Shown: in pieces, positions 14,939 through 25,708 of the stretch
How the letters are laid out: the number at the start of each line of letters is the position of its first letter
Numbering within the stretch: position 1 is the first letter of the stretch
NCBI GenBank assembly: GCA_027596075.1
Contig: JADGJC010000027.1
Location: forward strand, 62,282 to 126,281
DNA: 64,000 nucleotides
Source: Rhizophlyctis rosea
Lineage: Eukaryota; Chytridiomycota; Chytridiomycetes; Rhizophlyctidales; Rhizophlyctidaceae
Reading direction: 5' to 3'
Notes under the pieces: generated by a model
Seen by the model: the letters and a program-made list of their open reading frames with translations, nothing else
Databases searched by the model: none
Told to the model about the DNA's origin: nothing
Program-made: the position numbers and the translations under genes

Positions 14939-15670
14939 TGAAGATGGTCGATGACGGAGAACGACGCGCAAACAGGTGGGAGTTTGTCAAGGGTGGCAAA
15001 GTGGCGCAGTCGACAGGATATTGAAGTTATTGCGGCTAATATTGGCCCGAGATGTCGTGCCACCAACAGACAGCAGAATCCCAATCGTTTACGAAAACGA
15101 AGGCGAGGTGTCGGAGTATATTCCATTCAAACAGTGGGATGAAAACTTTATACCAAATGTGTAGCATTCGGCTTCTTCGCAACAAATTGTTGCCGCTTCC
15201 TTTTCAGCGTCCCACAGGGGTAAGACTTGGGTCATTGATTACACCACTCAAAGTCCACCGCTATGACTTCTCAGGTCAGCCGGGGCTTGGCATTCCTGGA
15301 AAGGATCGGGATGGTATTGCAGGCGACCAGAGGGTGCAACACCGCAGCATTCGTGGACGAGAAACGTCCTTCTTTTCATCATCGACAAGCGATGTGGGAA
15401 TGTGGGACACCTCAATATGGCCCGGTTAGGATTTATGGTGATACACCTAGCGCTGACGATGCGTTGAATCTTGATAGTCATGGGAGCGGAGAGGTTGATG
15501 AGAACTTGCGCAAAGATAGGGCTGGTGATGGTGAAGATAACGCGAACGCAGCAAATAATGGAGGTTTAAATATGGAGGTGGAGCCAAGACATGTGGAGAC
15601 GTATGAGTTGGAGGTTGAGATTGTCTGGGGCGGGTTTTCTCGGTGCGCGATGATACAGATCGGTGGCTAG
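14939..15670 (+). CDS. Uncertain plus-strand gene, unrecognised
   Basis: Several adjoining plus-strand frames look coding but I could not settle the exon chain. One piece (about 14976-15164) reads LARDVVPPTDSRIPIVYENE and ends at a possible donor near 15160. A second (about 15200-15428) reads GIPGKDRDGIAGDQRVQHRS. A third, acidic piece (about 15420-15670) reads SADDALNLDSHGSGEVDEN and stops at 15670. It would start close to, and divergently from, the V-ATPase D gene. No domain is recognised; part of it could be non-coding. Confidence 0.3.
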
Positions 15671-15979
15671 AGGGTCCAGAATATCACTGGAGTATTGCGT
15701 TTTGAAAGGCCGGTGAGAGAACTCAGATGGGTCGGAGGCCGTCGCACCTGCCACTCCGCGTTGTGCACAGCACATTGTTGCTGAACACAGAAAGTTCCAC
15801 CGTTTCACGTGCGTTCCCATCTTTGGTGTCGGTTCGGGGATAGAAGGATCCGTAGTTGTTGCCATTACTAATGTTCACACCATCTTGTGGGGGATTGCTC
15901 AGGTATAATAACCCATATGGTCCAGCTGCAAGACTTCCAGGCATAGCCCATTGCCAGGTCGTCAGCGTGATATTCATTC

Positions 15980-16375
15980 ATGAGCGCAACAATGACCCGC
16001 CTCCTCACGTTCATCCTCCTCCTCCTGCCCCTGAGCGTGTTCGCCGCCACGCTACCCAACAAATGCAAGGGTATCATGTGCCCAATGTACGTCTGTGCTC
16101 AAGGCATGTATCTGCCACCAGGCGCATGCTGCCCCGTATGCAAACCACTTCCACCGACTGCGACTAGTTCCACCGTTCTTCCCACTACAATCACCTCTGC
16201 CACCGTAACCAGCCCCGCCACCACGCAACCTGCTACCACCACTTCCGTGCATACTTTCACCATCCCGACTTGCCCTCGCATCGTCTGCCCAGAGGTGTAC
16301 TGCGCGGCGTCGGAGAGCTTGGATACTTCCGGCTGTTGTCCCCGCTGCAGCCCTTACCCCATTGCTACGGCTTAG
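15980..16375 (+). CDS. Small secreted cysteine-rich protein with duplicated motif
   Basis: A single-exon ORF of 131 residues. Residues 5-22 form a signal peptide (LLTFILLLLPLSVFA), so the mature protein should be secreted. It carries two cysteine modules: CKGIMCPMYVCAQGM followed by GACCPVCKP near residues 29-56, and CPRIVCPEVYC followed by SGCCPRCSP near the C-terminus. They are separated by a Thr/Pro-rich, probably O-glycosylated linker of about 45 residues. The spacing C-x4-C-x4-C-x(9-11)-CC-x2-C resembles antistasin- or VWC-like disulfide modules. Internal duplication plus a signal peptide argue that it is a real gene. Function is unknown; a role as an extracellular inhibitor or effector-like protein would be guesswork. 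Confidence 0.75.
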   Translation: MSATMTRLLTFILLLLPLSVFAATLPNKCKGIMCPMYVCAQGMYLPPGACCPVCKPLPPTATSSTVLPTTITSATVTSPATTQPATTTSVHTFTIPTCPRIVCPEVYCAASESLDTSGCCPRCSPYPIATA

Positions 16376-17583
16376 ATTGGAAACTAGTTACGGGCGACTT
16401 CTTGGTGAATGTAGTTCATGTGCTGGCTGGTTCAGTCGCATGATTCGAGTTCTATCTCTTAGAAGATTGTGATGTACTCTCTCATTTGCAATTGTACCAC
16501 GTAGTCAAGGAGTTAATGAATATGATTCATCAGTCTTGTTCTCGGATTTTGAATGGACCGCGATGATCTCAATTTCTGGTATCATCACATCAAGTAGCGT
16601 CCAGTGAATGTTGAGGGACAGTGGTCTTGTGATGAAGTTGGTTTGGTGTAGTTGGAATGGACCTTGACGGCAAGATGAATGTCCACTTGATCTACCCCCT
16701 ACAATGCAGTATCAAATGGAACACAATCCAAGCCGCTGCAGTTCGCCCTTGCAGTAGATAGCCGTGTTGAAGTTATGAAGCAGCTGCTGCGCAATTGATT
16801 TTCTTTGCTGCCCGGGAAAATATGGATTCGGACAAGGTGTTCTACAATACTGACATCATCCGCGCACACTGTTAGCATTTAAATTTTTTCCACCTCGAAG
16901 ACCATGCTATCATGTACTGCTGAAGGACCAGTGGCAGAAGTAGTGAAGAAGATTATACGGCGCAGGCAAAGTCCTTGGTATGCTACATAAAAACGTACCT
17001 TGCACTTTTGTTGCAAAGCAATGTCGATGCCTCTCAATTTGGCGGTATCGCGAATATTTTGGTTGCAGTGGTTGCCCGTTTTGATAGAGTCAAATTCCGC
17101 CACATGCTAGATTGACAATGCTCACGGGTCTCACGGGTGTGCAAAACCATGGAACAAGGTCTCAGTAGCTCTCAGTCTCCGTCGGCATTTCGTTTGCCCC
17201 CAGCGCGAAGGATGCGAGCGACGGTGCATATTGGTACTAGGTAGCAAGCAAGGATAATTTCACAGTAAGATTGCAACGGCGAGCGGGATCAACTCATACT
17301 GACCAATGATAGTTCAGTTTAGTTCATTTCACATCTTGGTCAGTAAATAAGAATTTGCTCCCAAGAAAGGGGTGCGGGTTCACTACACACGGTAGCGAAA
17401 ATTATCAGCGATATCAGCTAAATCCACGTGCATGGCTGGTGCTACGCCACATGCAATGGAGCAGCAGGCAGGAGTCGCTCTGTGTGGGTTTTGTCGAATC
17501 GTCGTGCAAAGAGATTTGGTCCTCCCTCTTATTTGCGTCGCGGATTGCTACATTACAGTCCTACGCAATCTCCATTAGCAAGC
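16376..17583. other. Intergenic, no supported gene
   Basis: About 1.2 kb. A minus-strand frame at 16879-17103 begins with ATG and has a donor-like GTACGT after 35 codons, but no partner exon or domain could be found. The right part must contain the promoter of the highly expressed ribosomal protein gene eS1. Confidence 0.4.
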
Positions 17584-19101
17584 ATGGCTGTCGGAAAGAA
17601 CAAGTGAGTGTTGACAGACGACAGGGAGAACTTATGGTGGTTTTGCAAAAGGCCATTACCGAGTTATTGCGCAATTTATGGGAGCATTCCTGGCGGTTAC
17701 TGTCGTCTTTACCCGTTACTAACCCTTCATGTTTTTTTTCGTCCAGGCGGCTCTCAAAGGGCAAGAAGGGTCTCAAGAAGAAGACGTACGTATCAACGGA
17801 TGGTAGATAGTTGGATGAGAGGATGGATGGGTTGACGGATGGTCGTTTGTGCGGATGGATGGGATGGATGGTTGGTGGAGGGGTGGGGTGTGAGGTCGGG
17901 TTGGCATGGGCATTACGGAAATCAGTCACCTTCCACCAACGACGCAATCATAGTTGACACTGCCCAGTGGACTGCACGAACACACGCTCACCTGCATTTG
18001 GGGATACGCATCGACGACTTGAAATTGGAAGACATCAGTTGGAGGGGGGTGGTCCCGTTGAGTGATAGGCTGATAGAGCGCTGGCTCAGTGGGGCATGCT
18101 TATGGGGCATATGAAGCGGACACTTTGCTGACGGCAGTTTTTCTTCCACATGCGCTATGTTGATTTGGGATCTTCAGCGTTGACCCCTTCACCGTGAGTA
18201 TTTGTTTACAATGTAAACTTGGGCCACCTCGCAGTTGCTTACCGATCCCCTCAGCGCAAAGACTGGTACGACATCAAGGCCCCCGGGTTCTTTGAGGTCC
18301 GCAATGTCGGTAAGACCCTCGTCAACCGCACCCAGGGTCTCAGTAAGTAGTTGCAGGTAGCCAAAGTAGATTATTGTTGGACAATGGATTTACCTGGGCA
18401 CCGCGTAGGGAACGCCAACGACTACTTGAAGGGCCGTGTTCTTGAGGTCTCTCTTGCCGACTTGAACAACAACCAGGACGACTCCTTCAGGAAGATCAAG
18501 CTCCAGGTCCAGGAGATCCAGGGCAAGAACTGCCTCACCAACTTCCACGGCATGGACTTCACCTCCGACAAGCTCCGCTCCCTTGTCAAGAAGTGGCAAT
18601 CCTTGATTGAGGCTTTCGTCGATGTCAAGACCACCGACGGTTACCTCCTCCGCCTCTTCACCATCGCCTTCACCCAACGCCGCCGCAACCAGCTCCGTAA
18701 GACCACCTACGCCACCCACGCTCAGATCCGTGCCATCCGCAAGAAGATGTTTGAGATCATGACCCGTGAGGCTACCGCTTGCGACTTGAAGGAGTTGGTG
18801 CAGAAGTTCGTCCCTGAGGTTATTGGCAAGGAGATCGAGAAGGCTTGCCAGGGTATCTACCCCTTGCAAAACGTGTACATCCGCAAGGTGAAGATCCTCA
18901 AGGCTCCCAAGTTCGACTTGGGCAAGCTTCTTGAGCTTCACGGCGAGTCTGGGGAGGACAAGGGCTCCAAGGTTGTCCCTGGTGGCAAGTCTTTCGACAA
19001 GAAGGAGGTGAGGACGGCTGATGCTTTGACGTGGGAACCCGTAGGCCTCATTTGACTTACATTCTCTTTTCCCGCAGATCCCTGTCTTCGAGTCCGTATA
19101 A
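17584..19101 (+). CDS. RPS1: 40S ribosomal protein eS1 (S3Ae)
   Basis: Structural protein of the small ribosomal subunit near the mRNA exit. Six exons (17584-17603, 17747-17785, 18178-18193, 18255-18342, 18409-19007, 19078-19101) give 261 residues, the usual length. It begins [19 protein letters not shown], continues [19 protein letters not shown] and [12 protein letters not shown], and carries [20 protein letters not shown]; the end is IPVFESV. Tiny 5' exons and comparatively long first introns (143 and 392 bp, longer than others in the window) are typical of ribosomal protein genes. Intron 2 has GGAT-rich repeats near 17810-17880. Codon choice is more biased towards C-ending codons than in neighbours, as expected for high expression. 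Confidence 0.96.
17810..17880 (+). repeat. Imperfect GGAT/GGATGGAT repeats in eS1 intron 2
   Basis: Inside the 392 bp second intron of eS1 there is a low-complexity stretch in which GGATG units recur many times. It explains part of the unusual intron length. No box C/D or H/ACA pattern could be assigned with confidence around it. Confidence 0.5.
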
Positions 19102-19776
19102 ATAATGGTTGAGGGTTGTAATATATTTGGAATAAGCCGTCAATGCATTGCGTGGGATTGTTAGGACATTTTTTCTCTCTTTGCGGTCTGCTTGTGTGTG
19201 ATATGCACGGGTTCGGTGGGCAATTGGATGCTACGTGGTGCGTTGGACAGACTGGATGGTCCGCACGAATATGGATGTGGGGGAATCGGAAACGGGAGAG
19301 GTTATGGATGCTCCGGGTTGGAGAGAGCGTTATGGACGAGTGGAGCGTTCCATGCGTTGGGGTCAAACCTATCATCGGTCATTATCCTTCACACGAAAGA
19401 ATTCGCTCTGGCAATTTGCCATTTCACAACATTCCTTATTTGTACAAGGAACTATCTGCGCATGGTCATTTTCGCTCTTGAACCTTACACTCTTGAATGT
19501 TGGAAGTTTTACACATTCAGCATCTCTGATGTCATCGCTGATGACTGCGGAATGACATGACGCTACAAAGCGTGTGGATTGCGCGCCCCTCCTCCCCCAT
19601 CCTTCTCCCTCTGCTCCCACCACCACAATCATTGCTTTGCTGAAATTTTGAAAGGGGCCGAGATCTTTTGCTCAACGCCATCCCGGAATCGTTCTCTTGT
19701 TCAGCGATTGTCCGGATTCCAGACACTTGTTCGCCCACTCCAACTTCTCACCTCACCTCCCCACAATTCACAAATC
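19102..19776. other. Intergenic, nothing recognised
   Basis: Three plus-strand frames of 106-122 codons overlap each other between 19143 and 19560, none with coding-like composition or a plausible start context. The region downstream of eS1 appears to be 3' UTR and the promoter of the next gene. Confidence 0.4.
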
Positions 19777-20334
19777 ATGATAGCAGGCATTCACCACGTC
19801 GGTACAGAATCAGTCATATGGCAGCAGTCACATACTTAACAGACCCCCGACACTGGACCTCCACATAGGTCAATCTAGTTGTCCCAGCGGGCACTTTGGA
19901 AGTCGCAAACGAATTCTACGGCAAAACCCTCGGCCTTACGCCACGGCCCGTTCCACAACTTCAACGGCACCGACTCGCATGGTTCGACATCGGGACATCG
20001 GGACAGCAACTACATATTGCATTTGGTCGAGATTTTGATTTTGAGGGCCCAGCATTGAAGAGTTCACGACATCCGTGTTTCAAGGTGGAGAGCCTGGAAG
20101 CATTACAGGAGTTGCAGAAACGGGTGTATGCACATTTTCAGACTGGTGGGGAGAGTGCGCCAGGAGAATGTGATGTGCCGGGTGGTGAGAACTCTGGTAT
20201 GTGCCTGACTATTCAAATGCCGAATTGTGGCCATTGCTGAAATTTGACAATCTGCAGGGTCCAAGGGTGTCGAGTATCCCACAAGATTCTTTGCTAGAGA
20301 TTATGCAGGCAATCGGCTGGAATTTACTCTGTGA
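19777..20334 (+). CDS. VOC (glyoxalase/bleomycin-resistance fold) protein
   Basis: Three exons (19777-19797, 19869-20196, 20258-20334) give 141 residues. The N-terminal MIAGIHHVNLVVP and the C-terminal YAGNRLEFTL are the paired beta-alpha-beta-beta-beta ends of the vicinal-oxygen-chelate fold; His7 and the Glu near residue 138 are in the positions of metal ligands in this superfamily. The middle holds HRLAWFDIG, QLHIAFG and HPCFKVESLEALQ. The first intron uses a weak GTCGGT donor, but it is required by the family pattern HHVNLVVP. The specific substrate (lactoylglutathione, catechol, antibiotic) cannot be told from the sequence. Confidence 0.8.
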
Positions 20335-21167
20335 GATTTTGATGGGTATGATACTTGGGAGTCACTGCAGATCCTTTACGATTGCACGGCATGGGCCAAC
20401 GATAGATTGTACAGATTACAGAATATACCAGCAGATGTGTTGGAATAATGTACCCCGATGCGATTGATAATTGGCTCAAGCTTTGAAACTAACCTGGACG
20501 CACCAGCACTGCCGTTGGCTTGTCACCGACGCCTTTTAAACTCCAGATCTCTTTGCAACCCCATCTTGGAACGTGACCGGCCCTGCAGGACCGTGTCTGA
20601 GCTCATAATACGCTTTAAGGAATCTCGTCCGCCCAACAAGTATGAATCCGTTGTGTGGATGATCTAATGATCTGAGTATTCTTTGCTGCAACTGGCTGAA
20701 AGATAACAACCGGTAAAACCTCTAAGATTGAGTATTTAAACTCCGTGTTTGGACATGGGCCTGAGATGATTTAAATTCAATTGGAACTGATTGCCGTAGG
20801 TATGCCATTTGCGCTAACATTCCGATCGCCTGGTTAACGGCAATGGAAAGTATACTGCAAGCATTTAGTATGCAACAGATGGACATACATAACATAGCAT
20901 CCTGGTGCATATGGAGAATAATATGCAGAAACTTGGGGCGAGTGGGAGGCAGTGCTGCTGCGGAAGAGCGTGGCTTAGCATTCCAGAATTCGTGTCAACG
21001 GCGCCAAATAGAACATGAATTTGCAAATTGTGGAATGCGGAATGTAAAAGGGACAAGACAGCAAAGGCGGTTTCTCCTTCAGTCCTTCCCCCCACAACCT
21101 CATTCACTATTTCCTTCCGCTACCTCTTACTCTTTCCGCTCCAACCAAAAGGCGAAGTACAAGAATC
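20335..21167. other. Intergenic, nothing recognised
   Basis: About 830 bp between two plus-strand genes. Only short frames are present. A pyrimidine-rich stretch just before 21168 is consistent with the promoter and leader of the next gene. Confidence 0.4.
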
Positions 21168-22201
21168 ATGCTGTCTGCCACTGTTCCTATACTCCTGGCT
21201 CTTGCGTCCTTCGCCTCCGCTCAAAACACGACGAACTCCATCGCGTCCAACCAACCTGGCCTTCCCGTCCAATTTGCTCAATCTTGCGGCGGCGACCTCC
21301 TCCTCGATGACTTCTCCCAAGACCGCGTCTGGACTGCACCGACGGGAGAAGTGAAGCATGCTAATGCTATCGGAGGAGATTGGGGAATCTGGGGTGGAAA
21401 CTTCAGTATTGATACAAGTGCCAAGACCTTGACTATTACACCCGCGAAGCAACCTACGGCCCTTCAGCCAAACTCTACATACAACCCTAATACTGTGCCG
21501 ACGTTTAACTTTTTCTATACTCAATTTGTAAGGCTCTTTGCTGTGCTCAAGACTATGACGCTGCTGGTTAGTTGGTGCTGACGTTGGCAAATGGTTTTCA
21601 GACCAATCAGCACGAGATTTTTGACAAAGCCTGTGCCAATTTGACTGTCTTCACGGCCCTCGAGTTCGATGCCGTGGCGCCGGCCGGGTTTGACTTCAAC
21701 ATCACCTTCACTCAAAGGTTGCAAGGCAACTGCGATGTCCGAACATTTGGTACGTTGGTCGTAGTGCAATCATAGAAGATCGAATCGAAACATCTGACGT
21801 GTTTTTCCGGTTCAGACTCCCGCTACCAACTCTTCTCCAAATACTACACCACTCCTGGCCAAAAGAAAACCCTCCACCTTCCCTTGTCAGACTTCAACGT
21901 AGATCTTTCAGGCGCTTCGTTCAACTACAATTGGAATAAGGATATCACATGGGTGAACTTGGCGGGAGCTAAGGCTGGAGACTCCGTTTCTATCTCCAAT
22001 GTTATCCTGAAGGGAGTTCCGTGTTCCGGAACCACCAGCACCAGCGGTTCGTCAACGGCTACCAGCAAGGACTCGTCAGCATCGTCGACAAGTGCTGGTG
22101 CCACTGCGACTCAACCTGCTGGAAGCGGAGCAGATTCTGTGTCTGTTGGGATGGCGGCAATGGCTGGAGCTGTTGCCTTGGCCGCTGGTGCATTGATTTA
22201 A
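21168..22201 (+). CDS. Secreted, probably GPI-anchored beta-sandwich-like protein
   Basis: Three exons (21168-21527, 21602-21749, 21816-22201) join in frame to 297 residues. A signal peptide (VPILLALASFASAQ) is followed by a region with alternating strands (LLLDDFSQDRVW, NAIGGDWGIWGGNFSIDT, SKYYTTPGQKKTLHLPLS, NYNWNKDITWVNL), reminiscent of carbohydrate-binding beta-sandwich modules. The last 70 residues are Ser/Thr/Ala-rich and end in a hydrophobic helix (MAAMAGAVALAAGALI), as in GPI-anchored wall proteins. The architecture matches the gene at 1423-2636 but the globular parts are not obviously related. Carbohydrate binding at the cell surface is inference only. Confidence 0.78.
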
Positions 22202-23045
22202 ATAGACGGTTTTCTGAGTAGAGTGGGCCTCCGTTAGCACTTGTAGACTTTGTATTTAGTGAATAGTGAATTAGAAACCAATGTAGTGTATGCAACAAAT
22301 GATTCCAAGGCAAATGATAGGTATTCGAAGCGGGTGAAATTCGGCCGCGGCGAAGTCCATAAAAGGTCATGCATTCTATGAAGATGGAATGATAAGAAGA
22401 AACATTCAAGGTGAATGATTGAAATAATATGCAACAGCAGCGTTCCCTGGAAGAATATCCATAGGTGCAAAATCGCCAATGTTATGAACGAATTCTTATC
22501 AGTGCGCCCCTTCAAATGTTTGGTTTGTGCTGCTGAGAAAGTGGTTCCATGTGCGGGTGATGCGCTTGGAACTGGATGGGAAGATCCGAAAAGATGCTTT
22601 GCAGAACTGGGCCGGGAAGGTGATGTTTGCGTTGTGGAACTTTGGGTTGACTTCTGGGAGCAGATTAGACTGTTGTGTCCGTGTTTACATCATAGTACAT
22701 TCTATGGTAGGCCGACAATTTGTCACATTGGATTCCGGAACGGTCACCTGAGCACAATATCCTACCGGTAGCCGGCACACTTTGTTGCTCACTTGGATCT
22801 CCTGGCCAAAGTCGGCAAGGTTGCCTTTCAGAAAGAATGATGAGGCCCTTCGAGCCTGAACACCCTAAGTGCCTGAGTGACAAATCTGCCACTCGGATGT
22901 CCTTCCCCAACAAAGCAGAGTTTGATGGCACATCAAATAGTCCCCGTCCCAAGCGCGCGGGTCTTTTTCTTCCACCCCTGCTTGTGATGCTTGTGGTCTA
23001 CCGACCGGGACGTTCTTTGAGCACGCACCAGAAAGGTTGCACCAA
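22202..23045. other. Ambiguous stretch, no firm gene
   Basis: Open frames lie on both strands from about 22415 onwards. They overlap, none has a recognised domain, and I could not build a convincing exon chain. The plus-strand frame from 22720 could be upstream coding sequence of the possible membrane protein that follows. Confidence 0.35.
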
Positions 23046-24740
23046 ATGGAGACCTCCAAGGCACAGAAAGCTACAGAAGTTGGCAGCAAGCGTTCAAATG
23101 TTCGAACTTCCACGCTTTTGTTGGGCGAGGACCGGGCAATCCACTCTCCATTGCGGTGGAGGAAGACAGGTGCCCAAGGCGACACGCCAGCATCGATGCC
23201 GTATAAATCGCATAGGGCCCAAACACTCGCCAGCCAGGACACATCCATTTCCATTCCGCTTGACCAAAGGCCACCGACAAGACCGCATCCACCAACAGCC
23301 CATCAAGATTCACACCCGCCACACGATACTGTCCAACGATACTGTCCATCCTGTCCACCGTCATTGGCTGGACCCTGATCGGGGTGATAGCATTTGCGAC
23401 CATCAAAGTTGAGCAGCTTTATGAAGTCGTCACGTATGATGTACCAGATCAGCGCGGTAGGGGGAACGGTTTTTGCCTTCTCTGTCTTTCAAGGCTTGTA
23501 CATAGGCATGCCATAAATCTCATTACGCATAATAATCTAGGCTATACTGGAGAAGTGCACAATTCCAGGACGGCGGCCCTTCTAGGGGTGGCCGTCATAG
23601 GATTCGTCCTCGTTTCTCTCACATGTGGTTGTTCCGGCTTCCTTGTATCCGGCATACCGGTTGGGCATGTCTCCACGCAACATGAAAACTTGGAAGCCAT
23701 CTAGAGAGGATTCGGAGCCCCAATTTGTGGATGTCTATCCTGGCTGGATCCGTGTGAATGACGTTGAGGATTTATTGGGGAGCTGAAAGGGAGAGAGACT
23801 GTTTTGGAGGTTGTGAAGCGGGCTTGGGATGATTGGGAGGAGCCCACGGAATGGGATGATTCCAGATACCGATTGGGAGATGGGAGGATGTTACGGATGA
23901 GAGGGGTTTGGATGGTTGAGAGGGTTTTGGATGGTTTGCAGGAGGGGAAGATGGGAGGTGAGTTCTTGGAAACTTTATGCTGTTCTCTTCTGTGTCGTAG
24001 CTAAGCCCAACATTCCCTATTTTTTGGCCGTCATATACAGTTCTACACCTGAAGATTGTTCTAGACTAATCCCTGGATCTGGTAGATTGCGTCACCACAT
24101 CGACAACCTCACAACCGTGAACCGCCCCAATTTACTGAAACGCATCAAAGCTCCCTACCGGCCCGCTGAACCAACTGAAGCTACGGCGGATGACGGTAAT
24201 CAAACAGACGATCCGGAAAATGTGCGCAGCTCACCTTGGTTGGGCACACTTCTTTATCAGAATTTACCCCGCCGCAGGGAGTTCCACACGTTGATAGATT
24301 CAGAACAGTCGTCAACCCTGTTGCACTCGCATCCCGCATTACATCCAACGCACACCCAAGACACGGAAAACAAATATTATCGGCCGTTCGTTCAGAAGAC
24401 GACACTGTTCCTATTTCGGGGTAAAAGTAAGCCTTGGTGGACATTGAATTCGTGGTATTATCTGTGGTTATTCCTGAATCTGGGGGGCATTTGGGAATGG
24501 TGGGCTGGATTTGGTGGGTATGCAGTTAAGGATGTTGTGATCAAGAGGCGCTGTATTAGTAAACTTAGTGGCGGGTTTTGTGATGTTGCAACCAGACAAG
24601 TTCGAATCTTCCGTATGTTCCCCAATGGAGAACAGTACGAAGATTGGAAAAAAAGAGGTTGCTCTTCCATCAGCAATCTCCACAAGCCGCACATCAACCT
24701 TCAAGCATCTCTGAATGGGCGCCTCACCACCAACTCATGA
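23046..24740 (+). CDS. Possible multi-exon membrane protein, unrecognised
   Basis: A plus-strand chain can be drawn with donors near 23434, 23645, 23751 and 23957 and acceptors ending near 23493, 23696, 23805 and 24000. It contains two hydrophobic helices (LSTVIGWTLIGVIAFATI and AALLGVAVIGFVLVSL) and then a soluble part reading VDVYPGWIRVVKRAWDDWEE, GDGRMLRMRGVWMVERV and ENKYYRPFVQKTTLFLFRG. It ends at 24740 or at an alternative splice before that. The frames shift repeatedly and all joins are my own; only the region 23800-24420 looks clearly coding. Start unknown, function unknown. Confidence 0.33.
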
Positions 24741-25407
24741 CAACACTCTGCTATGAAGGCCACCGCGTCAACCAAAGGGACAAGGCATAAACCTTTAACG
24801 GGAGCCCACCACCCCAGGACAAAGGCCCCAAGCTGGTCACCGTCCATTCCTTCGATATCAGCAATGGCCAAGCAAAGATTGCCCAAGATGGTAGGAGGAC
24901 ACTTCCCACCGCGATCAGCGCCCAGCAAAGCCCATAGAAACAAACCCACGATGCAGCGACCAGGACCAGTTTTGTGTTGATGCGACTCACGGAGAGTCAA
25001 TCCGGGTAAAAGCTGCTGCAAAACACCGGACTAAGTAGCAGGTGACCGCGGAACCTTCCGAAGAAAGATGCACAGACATCAACCCGACGTAGCACCACGG
25101 TTGAAGGTATCATTCCGGTAACTCCCAACGTCCGAATCCCAGGGATCGGTCCGTCAAAGGATGGTCCGATACGATGCTCCCACGGGCTAGACACACACTT
25201 AGGGTTAGGGTTCTCCCGGCTTACCCTCTGACGACGCTCTGCACACCGACTGCGTTGCTGAATGAGCCACGCCTCCAACCGGGTTGGAGGGGCACCGGAA
25301 CAGCTGCTGAAGGTGGAGTTTGTCGCCAGTGGTGAGGGCATCGGTGGAAATCCAAGGGGTCTGGCTGCGGAGGCGAGACGAGACTTTCCGGCGAGCGAAC
25401 TAGTCAC
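24701..25407 (-). CDS. Possible minus-strand membrane protein, unrecognised
   Basis: Two overlapping minus-strand frames between 24701 and 25021 are strongly hydrophobic; one contains LVLVAASWVCFYGLCW and LIAVGSVLLPSWAIFAWPLL. An upstream minus-strand frame (24997-25407) could be joined through a donor near 25225 and an acceptor near 25021. It would converge on the plus-strand model ending at 24740. The evidence is only hydrophobicity and open frame; it may not be a gene. Confidence 0.22.
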
Positions 25408-25708
25408 TCAAACCGTAGTCGCCAAGTTGATCGCCTCGGTGTGGATATGTATGTTCTGCGGCTATGTGGGGTTGTCAAGTGTTGAGGAGGCCGACCCAAG
25501 TCGGAAGATGGCCGATGCTCAGAATGAAGAACTTGGAGGAAAAGTGATTGACCGGGGTTACTCACGACTTATATAGGGCAATGGCTTGAGGGGGCTTATA
25601 TATGTGGCGGTGGGCTTTCGCTCTCAATATTTTTGGATTCGCCCACTTTCCCCCATTTGCCCTCCTTCTCCCCCTACCTGCCCATTGCAAATTTTGGGAC
25701 TAAGGACA

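Noticed and set aside
15723..15977. 84-codon minus-strand ORF reading GPYGLLYLSNPPQDGVN
   Set aside because: Begins with ATG 3 bp from the start of the cysteine-rich gene on the other strand and has no splice partner or known domain.
18390..18941. 183-codon minus-strand ORF opposite eS1
   Set aside because: It is the exact antisense of the strongly biased eS1 coding exon; codon bias makes antisense frames open.
25199..25215. Telomere-like TTAGGGTTAGGG
   Set aside because: Only two units, internal, surrounded by unique sequence; most likely chance.
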